This document shows positions 1-16,763 of a stretch of 64,000 bases of DNA, in pieces. A program made the translations under genes and the position numbers. The notes under the pieces are model-generated. The model searched no databases and had not been told where the DNA came from. It worked only from the letters and a program-made list of their open reading frames with translations. Source of the DNA: Trichoplax adhaerens (Eukaryota; Placozoa; Uniplacotomia; Trichoplacea; Trichoplacidae); the NCBI RefSeq assembly GCF_000150275.1, contig NW_002060946.1, forward strand, positions 3,881,035-3,945,034, given 5' to 3'. How positions within the stretch are numbered: position 1 is the stretch's first letter; every line of letters begins with the position of its first letter.

Positions 1-1130
1 TTAATCGTAGTGTTGAAATTCAACTGATTACATCAAACACAACATCTCCTGAGAGTAAAAAACTCCGATTCAAAATTTTTATCATGTATTATGCACGTAA
101 ATATATTTATACAGAGTCGTAGTTACGTTTACTGATATCGAAGTAACATTAATTGTTCAAAAGCTGGCATGACCTAATCTATCATTACATCATTTCATTT
201 CTATTTAGCCTAGACATTTACCTCTTTATTGCAAACGATGCACATTTTATTTTCCATCATCCTTCGTTGACGCATAGTACCGTTAGTATAGAGTTATCAC
301 TGATCGCTATTATTAAAATAATCTACCGGTGAATACTGTACAGTACAAATTAAATTAAAACTAAATACTTTGATCGATGATAAATACAAGATATCATTGA
401 AGAAAGAGTAAGTTTACATAATCGATCGAATATTTTATGCTGACTGTTGGTGGACAACCCCTTTAGCAGCAAAATAGTCGCTAGTGACGTATGTGACGTG
501 ACGTACTGTATTATATACCGGTCGGCTAAATTTGGACTACAGTATTTATTGGATCGGTGTACTGTCTAGCTTCCAACGCTACTGTGTTGATTACAGGCTA
601 GTGTATGGACATTCCCTACAGTGCGTCGATTATACCACGAGACTACGGTGGACTGTAACCATACAATAGTCTAAAAATGGACTCCAATATGCGCCAGAAA
701 TGCAAGCCGTAAAAAAAACATCTAGAAATGTCTAGAAGTTTACGCTTATATGGCATTCATGCAGCACTTTTAGTATAGAAGATCTTGAACTATTTGAAGG
801 AGTGCAATACAGTCCCTAAAATATTACTGGAATTCATATACTACATTACCTACGGGTAATTTTTAAAACAACAATGATCATATTCAAGTTCCAGATTTAA
901 ATTCCTGTGCAATGGGTGGAATCATGATCGTGAGTCAGTGGTTAAAAATAGTAAAAGATCGAAGACATATGTACATAGTGTACGACTGTACATATCGTAG
1001 AAGGATAGTAACAAGCGGAAAGTTATTAATGTGACATTGCAATATCTACGAGACTTTCTAGATTAAATAATAATAATAATACTAAGGTAAAGAAATTTAT
1101 ATTCCTGTAAAGTCCAACTTATGACTAGTC

Positions 1131-1610
1131 ATGACCATAAACAATTAGCCACCCAGTGCAAATAGAAAAAGGCTGAAGCCGTACGTAGTAGATACACTAC
1201 GTACATCCAATACATTTTAAGGGGCTCACCAATAACTTTCATTATAACAAGGAAAGCGGTAAGGGCAGATGAGTGCAATTATTGTGGTATCTATAATTTC
1301 CAGCAATTACTACGATAGAATAATAACAATCAAGTAAGAAATTTCAATTTCTGAAAAAAGAAAATTATCATCATGATCGCCAGTTACCAAGTAAAAGTAA
1401 TAAAAGACTCCAGCGTATATACGTGTATATTATTTATACTGTACATACATTTTAAGCGGTTCGCTAATGACCATTATAAGGAGAGCAACCAGGAAAGTTC
1501 GAGCGATTTTTGCAGTGTCTATGAAAATTTCCAGTTTTTATGATAGGATGCGTAATAATCAAGTTCGATCGATTTTTGAATAGTTCCTGAGGAAATTGAA
1601 GTTTCTGGGG
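1131..1610. repeat. Diverged tandem duplication, two copies
   Basis: Two segments of about 170-230 bp, one starting near 1205 and one near 1443, share a common order of blocks: ACATTTTAAG, CCATTATAAnnAGAnCAA-like sequence, GTGTCTATnAnAATTTCCAG and AATAATCAAGT. The spacing is about 240 bp and the copies are clearly diverged. No coding potential was seen. Confidence 0.45.
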
Positions 1611-3723
1611 GAAAAAAAATAGTTAGAATGGATAGCTGCTAGTAATAGATATGTCTCGCATTGAAAATTTCATTGAGTTAACTTGCATATATATTATGAG
1701 AACAGCAATATGAGGAAGTTTGTGGAACCACTGCTTTAATAAATATCCTCTTACTGTAGTAATCCCTTAGCAGCAGGGTGCATATGGATATTTCCATCCA
1801 CAATATTAGACTCGATATGAACAATAGAGTCACTCTCTCTACGAGAGTATATTAACCTGCTTTACAGTACATTGGCGACTGTACAAAGTGTAAGGGTTTA
1901 TTAATAAACACAGGTTTAATTTTACAAGCTATTCTATCCGTATTTATTGTAAAAGATGTAACTGTGCGTTGTGATAAACAAGCAGTTAAAATTTCCAATA
2001 CTTCCAATTTTTTCATATGTACTAGATTCCTCACAATTAAAGTTTTACCGGTAATAGACGAAAATAGTACCGTATATCTTTTTCAACATTGCTAGGCTAC
2101 CAACAGAGGGGGAGGGGGCGATATAAGGTTATTTTATTCATTCGGTTCCGTGCACTATAATTATTGTAAACAAGCATTTTATTTTAGCATTTTGAATAAT
2201 TTAACATTTTTATATACTTTCCCATCATTATAATTTAGATTTTATCGTCTTTTTAATGAACGAGGGTATTACGGTATGATTTTTTAACGTTGTAAGGATG
2301 CTAATAGGGGCAGATACATATGGATAGTTACTCATAGTATCATTCATCATTTAAGGCGTCGAGGATACTATCTTCATATTATTGGCAGCGCACAAACAAG
2401 AGCATTTTTTGTGTACACTATTTTTGAAGGGGAATGTACGGTATAAGTATTTACTAGAATATGTAAAGTACTACGATTTACTTTGTCATCGAAAGCGGTT
2501 AACCTTACGATTCGTAATGTAGATTTCTAGATTATTGATTTTTAACATATTGTATACTTTTTCAACGTAGCTATTTTATATTTTTCTGTATCTAAGATTA
2601 ACAGGCTTATTATTAGTGATGCTTCAATGTGAGATTTGTGGCGAAAGATAAAGTATATCCGTTCAAGCTTCAAGTATGTTTATTCCGACATTTTTTAAAT
2701 CACATTTTACTAGTACTAGTTAGAATGACGTTCTAATCAAAGTTTCAGTTCAGTTCTATTCCCTTTATCTCCATTTTGAATTTGATACTGATTTGATCTT
2801 TAATTCATCCATAGCTTAACATCTGTTACTATTACTCCCACTATGACTCACAATAACATATTCATCTAGTTCTGGTGCATTGAGCTGCATTTTACGCTGT
2901 TTTTTTTTTACTTAGAAATAGAGACTACTGTTGTCTATTTCAGAACAATTTCTTATTAACCGCCATATAAATAATACAGTCAAATCCAAGTGATGATTTA
3001 CTCCATGTACGAACCTTAATTATATTCTGTTAAATTGATATTAGCAAATACGGTATCCTGATTGATTAATGATTTAAAATTTACTAATGCATGTATTTAA
3101 GGAAATGCAATTTTAAATGTGATTTGTTTTCGGGGCTACTTGGAAATGTCTAATCTTGTTTAACACGATCGATTCGATGCGAGGATATAATACATAACGA
3201 GCACTATCGCATTCTGTAGAGCTTTAGTTCAATTAATAAACAGAATGAACTAATCTATACAACAGTCGTTACTGCTTGGCAAAGATAATTATTGTAAAAG
3301 CATCTTGCCTTGGTGTGGAGCGGTTCTTGCACTCGCTATCAATTTGACAATAAGCAGTAGCTACTGTATTTTATACTACTAAATTTGATTTTATACTATC
3401 ACTTTCTCGCTATATTCTGCTCAATTCTAACAATTTCGAATTGATCCCTTCTCAAAGCAAGTTACTGGCAAGTCATACCGTAAGCCTTGGCGTAAGGTAT
3501 TTTCGTATTGAGAAATATAATATAATGTAACAATATCCTTCATTATATTTAAGGGAGAATTTTTATGCTGGCCACGAATCACATTGACTGTTCGTAACAT
3601 AAATCGTGCCTTATACAATAATTAGTTGATGATATTATAGATATTTAAGCCAAAATATTGTTGTTGAGAGTGAGCTGTAGCACTAGTTGTAGGCTTAAAA
3701 ATTTTTAATTGGAAATGAAATAC

Positions 3724-3777
3724 GGAAGGCAAACAGGGATAAACTTGGCTATGCCAACTGAGTTTTAATCGCCTTCC
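3724..3777. other. 54-nt potential stem-loop
   Basis: A 7-bp outer stem GGAAGGC/GCCTTCC encloses a second perfect 5-bp hairpin TTGGC-TAT-GCCAA, with AAAC/GTTT able to extend the inner stem. It is too short for a tRNA and has no B box. It could be a chance structure or a small RNA. Confidence 0.25.
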
Positions 3778-5151
3778 TAAGTAGTTATGTATCTATGAAG
3801 TATATATAATGCGGCTCAGTATTTCATTCCAAATCCATTCGTATACGTGTACACGGGAATTACGGCTTTGGATTTGGATAGAACACGTTTGCTTTGAATG
3901 TGTTTTAGATATTTCGTTTATGTAAAGTTAATATCGCGATGGCAGATAGAAGTGAAACACTTTTCTCCGAACTTACAAAGTATCTACAGCTACTTTCGTC
4001 AAGAATGTCTTATTTATTTATTTATTAATCAGATATTGTTATTATTATTACTAGCGAAACCCGTAGAAATTTTATGGATTAGCGCTGCAAGAAATAAATT
4101 TAAACACAAACGTAACTATTTTAGCTACTAATGTGATTATATATTTAAAGTATACTAATCTAGTAATGAAATAACTTTATTTACGTCATACATAAATAAC
4201 GTCTAACAACATAATAAAGACAAATAGTATTGAAACATGACAATATCAAATTGGCTCTTTAATCTATATCATTACAGTTAGCGCTACGGCTATTATAACA
4301 GGCATCTGTTGTGTATTTAAGTGTCGTATGTCATATCATATGAGCATGTAAGGAATTTTTGCTATACCGTGCTTTCTTACTAATTGAAGGATATTTTCTC
4401 TGGAACATAAACACGAGAAGAAAAAAAGTGTATCAAGTAACGGTGAAATCTAAAATTTTACATTATAGAATACTAAATTTATGAGTTCATTTATAGATTA
4501 TTTATAAATTATCACCGGTTAGTGTTGACTTAGATGAATACGCCATGTATCGTATTGAAACAACCCTTGGCAGGTTTTTTTATCTAGCAGTATAAGCTTG
4601 TTAATGGAAATGAACGTATTACTTGTAAAGCTAAATCAGTGTACACTATGAGATTGCGGTGATTTCCACATCTAAAATTGAATTCCCGGCTAACTGTGAA
4701 TAATTTACTTTACAGTGGTAAACTGCATCTAATAGGCGATATTGTTATTTTCTACCGCAGGAACTTGACACACATAAAAATATTACTTTTTTAAGAATTT
4801 ATTAACCACCGGGCAGCACTGCTGATGTAGGCTACTGTATGCGAAACAGTTTAAACATACGCCATATAGCCTTTAGTCAATGAGATAACATATATCACTT
4901 ATAGCAGTTATTATGTATAAAATCATTATTAATAAGGCATAATCATAAAAGCATGCTTCATAATTATAATCCGATTCGATTGATTACCATCAAATAAAAT
5001 AATTTGTATCTGATCTGAATTGTTCTTGTTGTCTACAATTTCATGTCACTGTAACGATTTGCATTTAAGATTATAGTAAATCCCGAATTAACCTACAAGC
5101 TCCGTTTGATTATTACAATAGCGACAGAATTTGTATTTGCAAAATAGTATT

Positions 5152-8606
<3,455 letters not shown>

Positions 8607-10963
8607 TTTTAATTCCTTATTATAAAAAGTATTTAGGATAAAATAAAAACGTTAGTTGCCTAGCATTGTAATCACTTTATACGAGAACAGGTGCCCATTT
8701 ACATCAGTAATTCATTAACATGAGGTGTGCATAAAATTACATAAAGTGCTACTGACCGCTGTACTTCAAATACTGATATACTTGTAGTGAGTCATAAAAT
8801 ATTTGCACATTTGAGTGTTAAAGATGATTGTAATGAATTGATGATAACGTGCAGTATTTCTGTGTTGTAGTGGTCAAAAATTACAAATTACCGTATTTCC
8901 TGTAAGGTTATGGTGATATTTTATTATTCGCAATACATTAGTATTCTCATAATTGATGTATTGTAACGAAAATGGTGAATGCTGTTGTCTTGAAATTGTG
9001 AAGGTGAGCCTATACAATCAGGCAAGTAGTAACACCTGCATAACGTTATTAACTTAAAGATGCTGGTAGCTAGATAGTATACTACTATACTGTGCTGAAA
9101 GCATATCGTTTACGACTGTTGTATGCTGGTAAATGGGGCTCAACATTAGCTTCTAATAAATGATAAGCTACAGGTAGGTAAATGACTGGAATTTGAATCG
9201 ATAGTGCTGAAACTGCTTTAAAGGATAGAGCATACAGGGATTTGCGTTGAAAACTAGACAGTGGTGCAGGAATTTTAACTTGGTGCTATTAGAATCTTTT
9301 TTGTCATCGCTTTTACCCATCGTAGAAGTCGAATGAGACGACATCCAGTATTACTAGTTTCTAAAAATCTATCATTTCCTTAGAATTTCACAGATTTTCA
9401 TTTCCAATGAATACCTTGACATAAACAATAACTTTACACATATCTAAATGAATTATTATTTATGATTGATTCATGATTAATTAATTACTGATAATTATTA
9501 TCATTTAGTAGCATCAGTGATGATCGTCTGGGCGTCTGGATGTCTGTATGCTAGCCGGGTCTGTACTGTAGGGTCATGTCAAAGGTTTTGTCACATCTGT
9601 TGCACGCAACACGCAACAACTTCGATCGGATCAGTCATTGTGAATTCAGGACTGTAGGCATAGTGTACAGTACAGTCCAATCCAATATAGTACTGTACTG
9701 TACTAGTAAGTAGGACGAACTGGTTTTTAAAATAGCAAGTCGTGAATTCGAATGATTATATAAATCTTCATCCACATCATGATGAATTCAAACTTGAACT
9801 TTTATTTGTAACAGTAATTTAAAAGGTGTATGAAGGTGCCTTTACATAGTGTTGAGCTATACCGAAGGAGCGGAGACAATATTGCATTGCGTTTGTATAT
9901 GGTTTACATAGATTGTGAAGAAAAGATACGCTATGGGAGGTGCAGCTGCAAGAGGTTTTTTTTTTTAAATAAATAAAATAAAATTAATTAAATATGTAGA
10001 TCCGTTTTCAACTCGGTATGAATTGATTGATTGGTTACTGTACGTTATAGTTACACGTGTTTCACTTAGACATCATCCATTTGTTATAACTGTAGAGCAC
10101 AGCAGCTTCACCAAGTGAATGATCCCCCAAAAAGAAGAGATAGAAATGTACAGCAGCGTTACATTCTATGTAGATAACGAGTAATACAATTTTCCATTTT
10201 GCACGCGAGTACAAGATAAAAAAGTATGGCTTACTGTATTTTATAAAACACGGTACTGTATTCTGAAATAGTTTTATTTCAGCCTGCACCCTGCAGGCAT
10301 TGATGAATTATTATATTGTATTTTAAGCTTAACCTTGCCGGTTTATTAGCAGTGGTAACATATACTCGTCTATAGTCATTGAAAGTATTTTCGAGATTTC
10401 AAGGTGGGCCAAAAATGAGAAAGCGTTCTTACCTTGACTTTTTTGGTTACAGCTAGCAATAATTAGCGGTAAAAGAATTGGTTCTACGGTAGTATTATAC
10501 TGTCATCAGACGGTCATGAATTAATAGTTCATGCTCATCTCCACTGAGCACGGGCTCGACGGTAAGGTGTGTTCCAATTTGAAGTTTCCAGCTCAATTTG
10601 TGCACAGTATGCAAAGTTCCAAATAAGTGGTGATTAATTACTCTCTCTCTCTATCTCTTTAAGTACAGTACACGAAAGTATTATTGGTATTAATACAGTA
10701 CTGAATCGATTCTATCACTAGATTAAAAAATGTACAGAGATACTACAACCAGTGCCCTAGAACTACAGTTCTGCAATCTCTAAACTGAGTCTTAAATAAT
10801 AGTATATATATACAGTTTATATGATAAATTTACTGTATGTTAAGCCAGTCTTAACCGTAGTTAATAGGTGGTCACAATGGAGTGACTGTGTTTTACTATA
10901 GTGTTCACTTGGGCTTTTAAACTATTGTAATTTCAATTTCAACAATCGTCGTAGCTCGATTTA

Positions 10964-11240
10964 TTGTACTGTACAGTACCGTCGTATCCAGTACGTTACG
11001 TTACGGTACGTAAGGGTACCAGTACAGTATTGTACTGTACAGTACTGTAATGAAACTGAATACTGCACTGTACTGTACTGTACAGTACTGTAATTTGTTA
11101 TCTTTAACACTACAGTACAGTACAGTACTGTAGATAACAGTTCGCACGACACGCATACGGAGTCCACGGACTCAAGATAAAAAAATTTCATTCAAATTTT
11201 ACTCACATGACTGTACAGTACACTGTACAGTACTGTAGCG
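10964..11240. repeat. TACTGTACAGTA palindrome cluster
   Basis: The core TACTGTACAGTA is its own reverse complement. It and one-base variants recur many times in this segment, separated by CGTACGTTACGTTACGG-like and unique spacers. Runs such as TACAGTACAGTACAGTACTG can fold back on themselves. A spurious 76-codon minus-strand frame arises from the periodicity. Confidence 0.85.
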
Positions 11241-11703
11241 TACGCTACAGAGTAGAAACCGAACTACACCTGGACAGTAATTCACCAGACCTTCCTCTTT
11301 CTACACGTTTCAAATTTTGAGAATTTTACTGTAAAAATCTTAAATCTTCATAAAAGTTTGCACGGATTTCTCTTCAAGAAATTCTACACGCTGTACACCG
11401 TACTGTACAGTACTATGCTATACTGTATATTGCTTGTGTAAACTACTCGTTTGTACTCGGTAGTTTACAGCCTAATTTCTGTATACGTATTCAAGCACTT
11501 GTATATCTGGCTGCTACATATGCATATTCATATTAATGACGCTTGGGGTTTGTGTAAATTATCAATTAAATACTACTTAGAGAACGCTTCCGATATTGCT
11601 TATACCTGCAATTTACAAGTAGCCACATCGATCAAAAAGTGTACAATGAGTAGTACCATTTTTGGTTTGGGTGTAGCGTTGATACTCGATAATTATAGTG
11701 GAT

Positions 11704-11749
11704 ATGCTATGGTGGCATGATGAGAATTCTCATCATGCCACCATAGCAT
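11704..11749. repeat. Perfect 46-bp palindrome centred on GAATTC
   Basis: Two 23-bp arms meet with no spacer at 11726/11727. The arm reads ATGCTATGGTGGCATGATGA then GAA. Beyond the first mismatch (11703/11750) two further pairs match. Such a perfect long palindrome can extrude as a cruciform and is usually unstable, so it looks recent, selected or an assembly artefact. Confidence 0.9.
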
Positions 11750-11824
11750 GTCAACGATATCAGGGGCGGTTGACATTGAGATAAAAGCTTACTCAAAGGT
11801 TAAAATGCTCGCCACGCCCGATAC

Positions 11825-11926
11825 ACTGTACAGTACAGTACTGTAAACTAGAGGGTCCCTGCTACTGTACAGTACAGTACAGTATACTGTAGTAAGGGTC
11901 TCTACAGTACAGTACTGTACTGTACA
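11825..11926. repeat. TACTGTACAGTA palindrome cluster beside inverted-repeat element
   Basis: Three dense runs of the TACTGTACAGTA family lie within 100 bp, two of them flanking the near-palindromic spacers GAGGGTCCCT and AAGGGTCTCT. The cluster directly abuts the left end of the inverted-repeat element. Confidence 0.8.
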
Positions 11927-12449
11927 CTAATGGCCAATAAAAGTGTAATAAAGGCTTCTTGACGGCCATTTTTGCGGTCAAATCAACTTAATTTTTGAAT
12001 ATGTAGAATTCAATTTCAATTGTTCAAACAAGGTCAAAAATTTCTTAAAATACACGAAAATAGAGAGAAAAATCGAAAATTTCTATATTTAAATATTTTA
12101 TTTCGAATTAAGCTTTACTGACCGCAAATGAAAATTTTAAAAATACAACATTCGAGTGAGCATAAGAATTAGACCCCCCAAAAAGATGGCGTCCGTCGAA
12201 AAAAATCATTGGTCGACTTAAGAGCGTGCTGTTACCAATTGGAAAAACTTGTAACGGCTAAATGACCCACTCTGTAGCCTGTTAAATATCTTCATATATC
12301 ATATAAATAGGATAATAAAGCTTACAAATTTGAGATTTCTTTCTATGGATACAAAATAAGAAGTGCTATCTTTTTAGGTTTTAACAGCTTTTAGACTAGG
12401 ATTTTGGATATTCAATTTTTTCGATTGCACTTTCATTGGCCATTACTGT
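11924..12449. mobile_element. Probable non-autonomous DNA transposon (MITE-like)
   Basis: The ends are 23-bp imperfect inverted repeats (20 of 23 positions pair): 11924-11946 carries CTAATGGCCAATAAAAGTG and 12427-12449 carries the complement of GTAATGGCCAATGAAAGTG. If the element proper begins at ATGGCC, both ends are flanked by TA, which would fit a TA target-site duplication of the Tc1/mariner kind. A subterminal inverted pair TTTGCGGTCA/TGACCGCAAA lies inside (about 11971 and 12118). There is no transposase frame. The family is not identified. Confidence 0.55.
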
Positions 12450-12607
12450 TCCGACAATGTGTGATGGACATGCGCCGAACCGGACTCACGACCCTGGTCG
12501 AGTCTGTAGACCTGGCTAATTTCTGAACGGAACCGTGACCGTCAAGAGGTGAACAGGTGCACACCGCACAGCAGTCTGATTTGCTTGCTTTGATAGAACA
12601 GCGCGGG

Positions 12608-14763
12608 ATGGCAAGAACCGGTTATCGCAAAACATTGCCATGGCTTTTAATTATATTAGGTAGGATCAAGTAGAACATACACTGCAGGCCTACATAAATA
12701 CATCTGGCTGCATGTTCTTATTTTTGCATATGTTTCTTTAGCATTGTTGCGTACAATCGCACATCGCTACGTACATATATGCTGTACAGTACTGTATATA
12801 TATAGTGCAGTAGTACCTTAATCTCGGAGAGCATCAATTGCTCTACATGTACAGTATATCAACTCGTATAGCATAGGTAAATGATTGCGGTTTTGCTAAT
12901 AGCAATTCGACAAAAATCCTCTACAAAACCACTCTTTTACTCAATGCGGCACATTTGTAGATTGAGTAATTACTTATACGTACGCTTATATATTGTACTG
13001 TACTATAGAACAAAGTAGCAAGATGGCTATTCTCAAGGCTAGCTTGTGAGAATAATCCTAGTCATCTCGTTCATACCAATAGTAATATTCAGCAGTGTCT
13101 GCTGTGCAATGCTGTTCGCTTGTCCTAAATGATTAAACCAACTGCTAGAAGCTTAAATGTATATGCACAGAATGCACTTAAAATATTATCCTGTAGTACT
13201 GTAGAGTTAAAAAATCTTCAATCGGTTATCTTTTTATTGTATAAGCTCCTAGTCTGATGTCTGATACCGTTATCAAACGTATCAATTTGCATTGTAGTAT
13301 ACCTTGTTTATGTCAATTTTTGGCCTCGGGAAAAACCGAATAACCAAGTTGGTGCAGTAATACATCAAGCGGCCAATCAAGAGAATGCAGCGTTGGATAA
13401 AGTAGCTTTGGATGCACCAGTATTGAATAAGGTAGATACTAAAGATGAATTAGAGGTACTTGAGGATACCACTATTTTGGAGAGAATGTTAGATTTATGT
13501 AATTCAGCAAAAAAGCCCATTGTTGGTATGGAAGGTACCTTGCCGGACTCATTAGTATCTCAATACCAATTAAAGTCAGTTTATGCGGTTATGCGCCATG
13601 GCGATAGAACTCCTCTCAGAGCATCCAAATTAGCCCAAGATAGTAGTAAAGAAATCAAATTTTGGAAATCCAGATGTCATGATGCGGTTGGCTTCCAAAG
13701 AAAAAAGGTAGCAAGATACTATAATGGTGTTGATGACAGAATTCAAATTAAATCTTTAGGTGATAACGCTAACGTTGGCCACCCTTTATCTCATGCTACA
13801 TCTGTCTGCGACTATGGACAACTGACTAATGCTGGTGTTGAACAGTTTTTAAAACTAGGGAATTTCTTTCAGGATATTTATATTAATCATCTTAAATTAA
13901 TTCAAGAGGAGCATCTTCATCAACAGGTCAGCTTTCGCTCTACGAAAGTGAGACGGACGCAACAGAGTGCTGCAGCATTTGTATTTCACTTTCTATCCAA
14001 GTTTGATCTGAAACGAAATATAGTTATTGTAGCTGGTGAAGATACTTGGTTTCGCGATTCCAATGATCAGCCTCGTGCGAAATGTGGCAAAATGAACGAA
14101 ATTTGGAAAGAGAGTAAAAAAGAGAAAGGAATTATTCACAAGTTGCGAGAGATTGAGTCAGTCCTTGATGAACTCGCTCCTCTATTCAATAAATCTAGAA
14201 TTCAAATAGGTAATATCAAGAAGATTGCTGATGATTTTATAACTAGAGTTTGTCACGAAACCGAATTACCTTGTGGACCAAAAGGTTGTCTGAGTAAACA
14301 TCAACTAGCTAAAGTAATTCGCAGCTTAAATCTAGTATCAGAAACTGAATATGAACCAATTGCTCCTCTTGCTTTGTATCCATTACTTAAGCGAATACAA
14401 GAAGATATGTATAAAATTGTTACTAATTCATCGAGTAAAGTTAAGTTTTCATTAATGGTTGGACATGATTCTACAATTGCTCCGTTACTGTATAGCTTGA
14501 AGATCCATAACGAAAAATGGCCAAGGTATGCGGCAAGAGTAGTTTTCGAATTATGGCAATCGACAGCAACTAAATCGGAGTACTTTATACGAGTACTATA
14601 TGATGGCAAGGTCGTCACATCAAAACTGGAATTTTGCACTAGTTCTGATAATAAGGTCGATGTTAGTCAGCTATGTCCATATAACTCCTTTAAAGATTAC
14701 ATGAACAATAATGTATTAATTAAAAAGTATGGGCAGAATTATCAAAAAATATGCCAAGGATAA
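12608..14763 (+). CDS. PXYLP1: 2-phosphoxylose phosphatase, type II Golgi membrane protein (2 exons)
   Basis: This is a histidine acid phosphatase of the PXYLP1 (ACPL2) branch, which removes the 2-O-phosphate from xylose in the glycosaminoglycan-protein linkage region in the Golgi. A short first exon (12608-12659) encodes MARTGYRKTLPWLLIIL. It joins at GTAG to the acceptor TTTGCATTGTAG, giving exon 2 at 13298-14763 and 505 residues in phase. The junction completes one hydrophobic segment (LPWLLIILVYLVYVNFW), a signal anchor after a short basic tail, as expected for a type II protein. The catalytic RHGDRTP lies near 13594-13614 and the acid-base HD is in VGHDST near 14458-14475. The Cys-rich LPCGPKGC and FPRFAAR-like WPRYAARVVFELWQ support PXYLP1 over other acid phosphatases. 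The 638-bp intron carries one TACTGTACAGTA-type palindrome. It is convergent with UQCRFS1. Confidence 0.88.
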
Positions 14764-16763
14764 ACTCTTCTATATTGAAGTCTTTACCAGAGTTGATCTT
14801 TTATTGACATGAATTGTAAATGAAATATTACTTCATAAAGTATCCTGATAACGATTGTCTAGTCATTTTTATGCAAATGGACATGGAAATTTCTATTTTC
14901 TTGTAATGTTTCTGAAGATAACTGTGACAAGTGTAGTTACATACTTATACAGTATACGACCTTTAAAGAAGTCGTATAGATTGTTATATGTTTATAATTA
15001 CAATAGGTTAGGTTTTCGCGTCATGACTACGCTGCAATGGTTGAAATTTTATTTTATAATACAGCATAGTGGAATAACGGTGATATAGCAGTAGTAAAGA
15101 TTGTTGTACTGTACAATATAAGTTATCTATTTAAATTCTACATTGAGATTTCTATTACTGTGTTGATTTATGTATAGTACTGTAATTGCTATTTTTAATC
15201 TTTATGGATGCATAAATTAGTGCAGTTTCTATGATTGAAATCATACGAATTTTCGCTTATCTTAGAATGACATAAGCTACTTAGATCATAAATTTTTATG
15301 AATTGAAAGTAAAAGTATTAGCTTTTAATACGTTATTGTATTGAAGCAATATAATATACGTAAAAAGCTTCTTACTGAAATCTCAATGTAAAAGATTTGT
15401 AAGATCTTTACGAAAGGATGAGTTGCGTGTTTATTTAATATTGTAACAACCATAGCGTAGTGAAGTTACTGCGAAACGGTAGATTCTTTATTCAATTTTT
15501 AGACTTGTAAAAGTACAATATATTTTGACGACTGTTATTTACTCGGTTTGTGTATGCGCTGTACATTGTACAAGGATATTATTTGCGGTACATGTATTGT
15601 CATTACTGAACTGAAAAGTAATGATTAGTTTCTATAATCTAAACTATCAAGGATGTTATGGCACTAGGCTCGTATAACATTTAAAAAAAGCCGTAAGTTG
15701 AAGAATAAATGCTTTTACCCTTTCATGGTACGTAGATTCTTAGTACAGTAAGGGTGCGATTCTACAATACCTTTATTGCTTAGTTATAATTTATGGAGGC
15801 TACTTTAAAACTTTCACGGACAAATTAAATTATAAAAGTTTTGTTAAGGGGTCCTTCGTGTTCATAATTAACGTGCTCGTGCTGAAGGTTAAGTTACTAT
15901 TTTGCAGAGTTATCACTCATATTTGATAACTGTAGTTTATAAAAAAAAAAAAATTACTGTACTTCATGGATACTTGGTAATCAAGGTTAAAAGGACTTTA
16001 GCCATTAGAAAGCTTACGCTATTACTACTTAAATCAACGTGATACTTTACAGCTAGTAATAAGTAAGTACTGTAGCACTTTGACCAGATCGTCAATAAAG
16101 TACTTCACCTCATCTAGTTACAGCTATAAGTGTACATTAAATTTTTATCTCAACTGTAAATTATGAAGTTGAGATATCTTTTGAATAAATATAATTACAT
16201 CGTTTTTAGCAATATTGAATGAAATTGTGTGAGAAAATTGAATATTCGCGCGAGTGCTAATCTATGGAAAATAGCTGTTTTAATTGGTGGAGTGGTAATA
16301 AAGAATTGGTCACTTCTTACGTACGAATTATACTCGTAATTGTTACTATTACGTGATAAGACTACTACGACTTTGCTCTTAAGAAAACGCAGATCATCCA
16401 ATCATAAGATCAGAAAAGCATATTTTATTTTTTACATATCATGAATAATTTGGTTCACGGTATAATCGAATAAAAGTCAAGCCGTACGATCGATTACATC
16501 AAACTGCAAACACCTTCAACAGTTGAATGACTTTCAGTTAATTTGATCTTACAATGGCATCCAAAACAAGTATCAGAAAAAAAACGTAGCACGTTAATTC
16601 AGTGTTCCTGGCAGTATAGCATAGCTTCATTTTAAACACTAACAAAACTAAATGTTATTCAAAACACAGCACTGTTTATGGTGTAGCACATGTTGTATCC
16701 AGCTTTAGATAATTTATCATGAACAGGTAAGATGAAGATGTTTCTTCTCTCACGTTACCCGAA
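14764..16763. other. Convergent intergenic region between PXYLP1 and UQCRFS1
   Basis: This 2-kb stretch has no recognised exons. It holds a few isolated TACTGTAC-type motifs and a 12-base A run near 15940, but no dense palindrome cluster. It should contain the 3' untranslated regions of both neighbours. Confidence 0.6.

Larger units (their letters stand above)
1..5151. other. Gene-poor region left of alanine aminotransferase
   Basis: No coding exon chain was recognised on either strand. The open frames present are under 80 codons, AT-rich, lack recognisable motifs and do not join to others. The stretch holds a diverged duplication near 1.1-1.6 kb and a short hairpin at 3724-3777, listed separately. 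Isolated short exons of an unrecognised gene cannot be excluded. Confidence 0.6.
8607..12607. other. Divergent intergenic region between GPT2 and PXYLP1
   Basis: This 4-kb gap lies between two divergently transcribed genes, so it should contain both promoters. No exon was recognised. The right half is repeat-rich: TACTGTACAGTA palindrome clusters, a perfect 46-bp palindrome and an inverted-repeat element, each listed separately. No TATA box or other promoter element could be assigned with confidence. Confidence 0.6.

Noticed and set aside
10961-11191. Minus-strand frame of 76 codons rich in Tyr, Cys, Thr and Val
   Set aside because: It is a by-product of the palindromic GTACTGTAC periodicity, not a gene.
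11451-11720. Plus-strand frame of 89 codons
   Set aside because: No recognised motif or splice partner; it ends inside the 46-bp palindrome and has AT-driven composition.
13393-13395. TTG at 13393 as start of PXYLP1
   Set aside because: The frame stays open upstream and joins in phase to an ATG exon at 12608 that completes a membrane anchor.
14301-14639. Minus-strand 112-codon frame
   Set aside because: It is antisense to the PXYLP1 catalytic domain and shows no family resemblance.
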